From: Chitinophagales bacterium
GTDB taxonomy: Bacteria > Bacteroidota > Bacteroidia > Chitinophagales > Saprospiraceae
Assembly (NCBI GenBank): GCA_013297575.1
Contig: JAAFHO010000054.1
Location: 1 to 15,823 of the forward strand
Length of the DNA stretch: 15,823 bases
Direction of reading: 5' to 3'
Shown here piece by piece: positions 15,220 through 15,823 of this stretch; within the stretch, counting starts at the first letter, position 1; every line of letters starts with the position of its first letter. The position numbers and the translations under genes were made by a program. The notes beneath the pieces were generated by a model. The model saw nothing but the letters and a program-made list of their open reading frames with translations. It ran no database searches and was not told the DNA's origin.

Positions 15220-15823
15220 TTATTTGGTTAATTTTAAAGACTCATACACACTCTTTCCGATACATTCGCCATGTCGGAAGCCCAATTCACAAGCCCTACG
15301 CATGTGCACACCGCCGTAAATACGGGAATGATATGCTTGGATTCCAGCCTCTTTAAATGAAGTAAATGTACGTATGCCAAGACCTTTATCAACATGTTGT
15401 GCATCCGAAAAAGAACGTGCACCAAACATCTCGGTTAAAATTTCTGAAGAAATACCTGCATTGGTAGAAGTACCAGAAGTGTAATCCGGATATGGAGGTG
15501 TTGGCACTGGTGAACTCCAATCAGGATGACCCATTACTTCGCGAATAAAGGTTGCTGGGCGTTGGAGATTGTATTTGTATTTCATGTACCAGCAAGCCAA
15601 AAATGCATCGCGGGTGCCAATAGCAAGTCGTGTGTACATCCGCAACGTGGTAGAAAGATCAAGATCATACTGATCTACTAATTGCGAAGCAATCGCTAAC
15701 CAAGAACCTGCTGGTGTACCCGACGCTCCAGCATTATTTGCCCAAAAACGACCAATATCTACTTTTTGTGGATCGAAAGACGCAAGATATACCTCTTCTA
15801 CGTCCTTATAATACAGGCTATTA
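15220..15823 (-). CDS. Vanadium-dependent haloperoxidase / PAP2-family protein, C-terminal part
   Basis: The gene enters from the right edge without its start; 200 codons are visible and end in TAA. The sequence follows the vanadium haloperoxidase/acid phosphatase superfamily. GRFWANNAGASGTPAGSWL leads into the first anion-binding motif K-x6-RP (KYKYNLQRP). Next comes the PPYPDYTSGTS segment, equivalent to the second motif, and last SRIYGGVH (SR-x5-H). The last His matches the residue that binds vanadate covalently in known enzymes. The second motif normally reads Ser-Gly-His, and here the His is Thr. Family members oxidise halides with peroxide or hydrolyse phosphate esters and are usually exported in Bacteroidota; the signal peptide would be outside the window. 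With the His missing, catalysis may be altered or lost. It converges on the six-helix gene across a shared terminator. Confidence 0.88.
   Translation of the reverse strand, partial: NSLYYKDVEEVYLASFDPQKVDIGRFWANNAGASGTPAGSWLAIASQLVDQYDLDLSTTLRMYTRLAIGTRDAFLACWYMKYKYNLQRPATFIREVMGHPDWSSPVPTPPYPDYTSGTSTNAGISSEILTEMFGARSFSDAQHVDKGLGIRTFTSFKEAGIQAYHSRIYGGVHMRRACELGFRHGECIGKSVYESLKLTK

Noticed and set aside
1..15823. Mobile element, prophage, toxin-antitoxin or defence island
   Set aside because: No transposase, integrase, terminal repeats, target duplications or known defence domains; all genes have housekeeping or envelope character and similar base composition.

Overview
The window looks like a chromosomal segment from a Bacteroidota species, most likely near Saprospiraceae. 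Supporting signs are start codons preceded by AT-rich leaders rather than Shine-Dalgarno sequences, several TAnnTTTG -7 promoter boxes, Bacteroidota-type families (DUF2279, DUF4369/DUF5106-like thioredoxin proteins, OmpA with thrombospondin type 3 repeats), and a PVC-type heme protein of the kind shared with Planctomycetes. I see no tRNA, rRNA, CRISPR array, transposase or phage gene. The lineage call rests on family composition, not on a marker gene.

From the left end to about 12.2 kb everything lies on the minus strand. Read in the direction of transcription, the order is: a DUF2279 envelope protein; a tight set of lipoyl synthase (lipA), a LOG-family nucleotide phosphoribohydrolase, an LptF/LptG permease and a 1132-residue secreted cytochrome c/HEAT/propeller lipoprotein; an OmpA protein with eight calcium-type repeats followed 17 bp later by a secreted thioredoxin-fold protein; then peptide deformylase and purine nucleoside phosphorylase, whose reading frames overlap by 11 bp. 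The set mixes housekeeping genes (lipoate, deformylation, purine salvage, LPS export) with envelope proteins.

A divergent intergenic region (12192-12502) holds a probable leader for DUF2279 with two compact hairpins that resembles a dispersed repeat. To its right, on the plus strand, are an ECF sigma factor, a protein that appears to combine a duplicated cytoplasmic motif, one inner-membrane helix and a C-terminal beta-barrel-like domain, and a six-helix membrane protein of unknown function whose start codon lies inside a terminator-like hairpin. The sigma factor and barrel protein form a plausible envelope-sensing pair and are the most interesting part of the window. A strong bidirectional terminator separates this group from a convergent, truncated vanadium-haloperoxidase/PAP2-family gene that runs off the right end and has Thr in place of the usual active-site His of the Ser-Gly-His motif.

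Three of the longest possible frames begin with TTG; in each complete gene I moved the start to a nearby ATG that gives a cleaner signal peptide or N-terminus (OmpA, DUF2279 and the barrel protein). I did not find a demonstrably new defence or mobile system.
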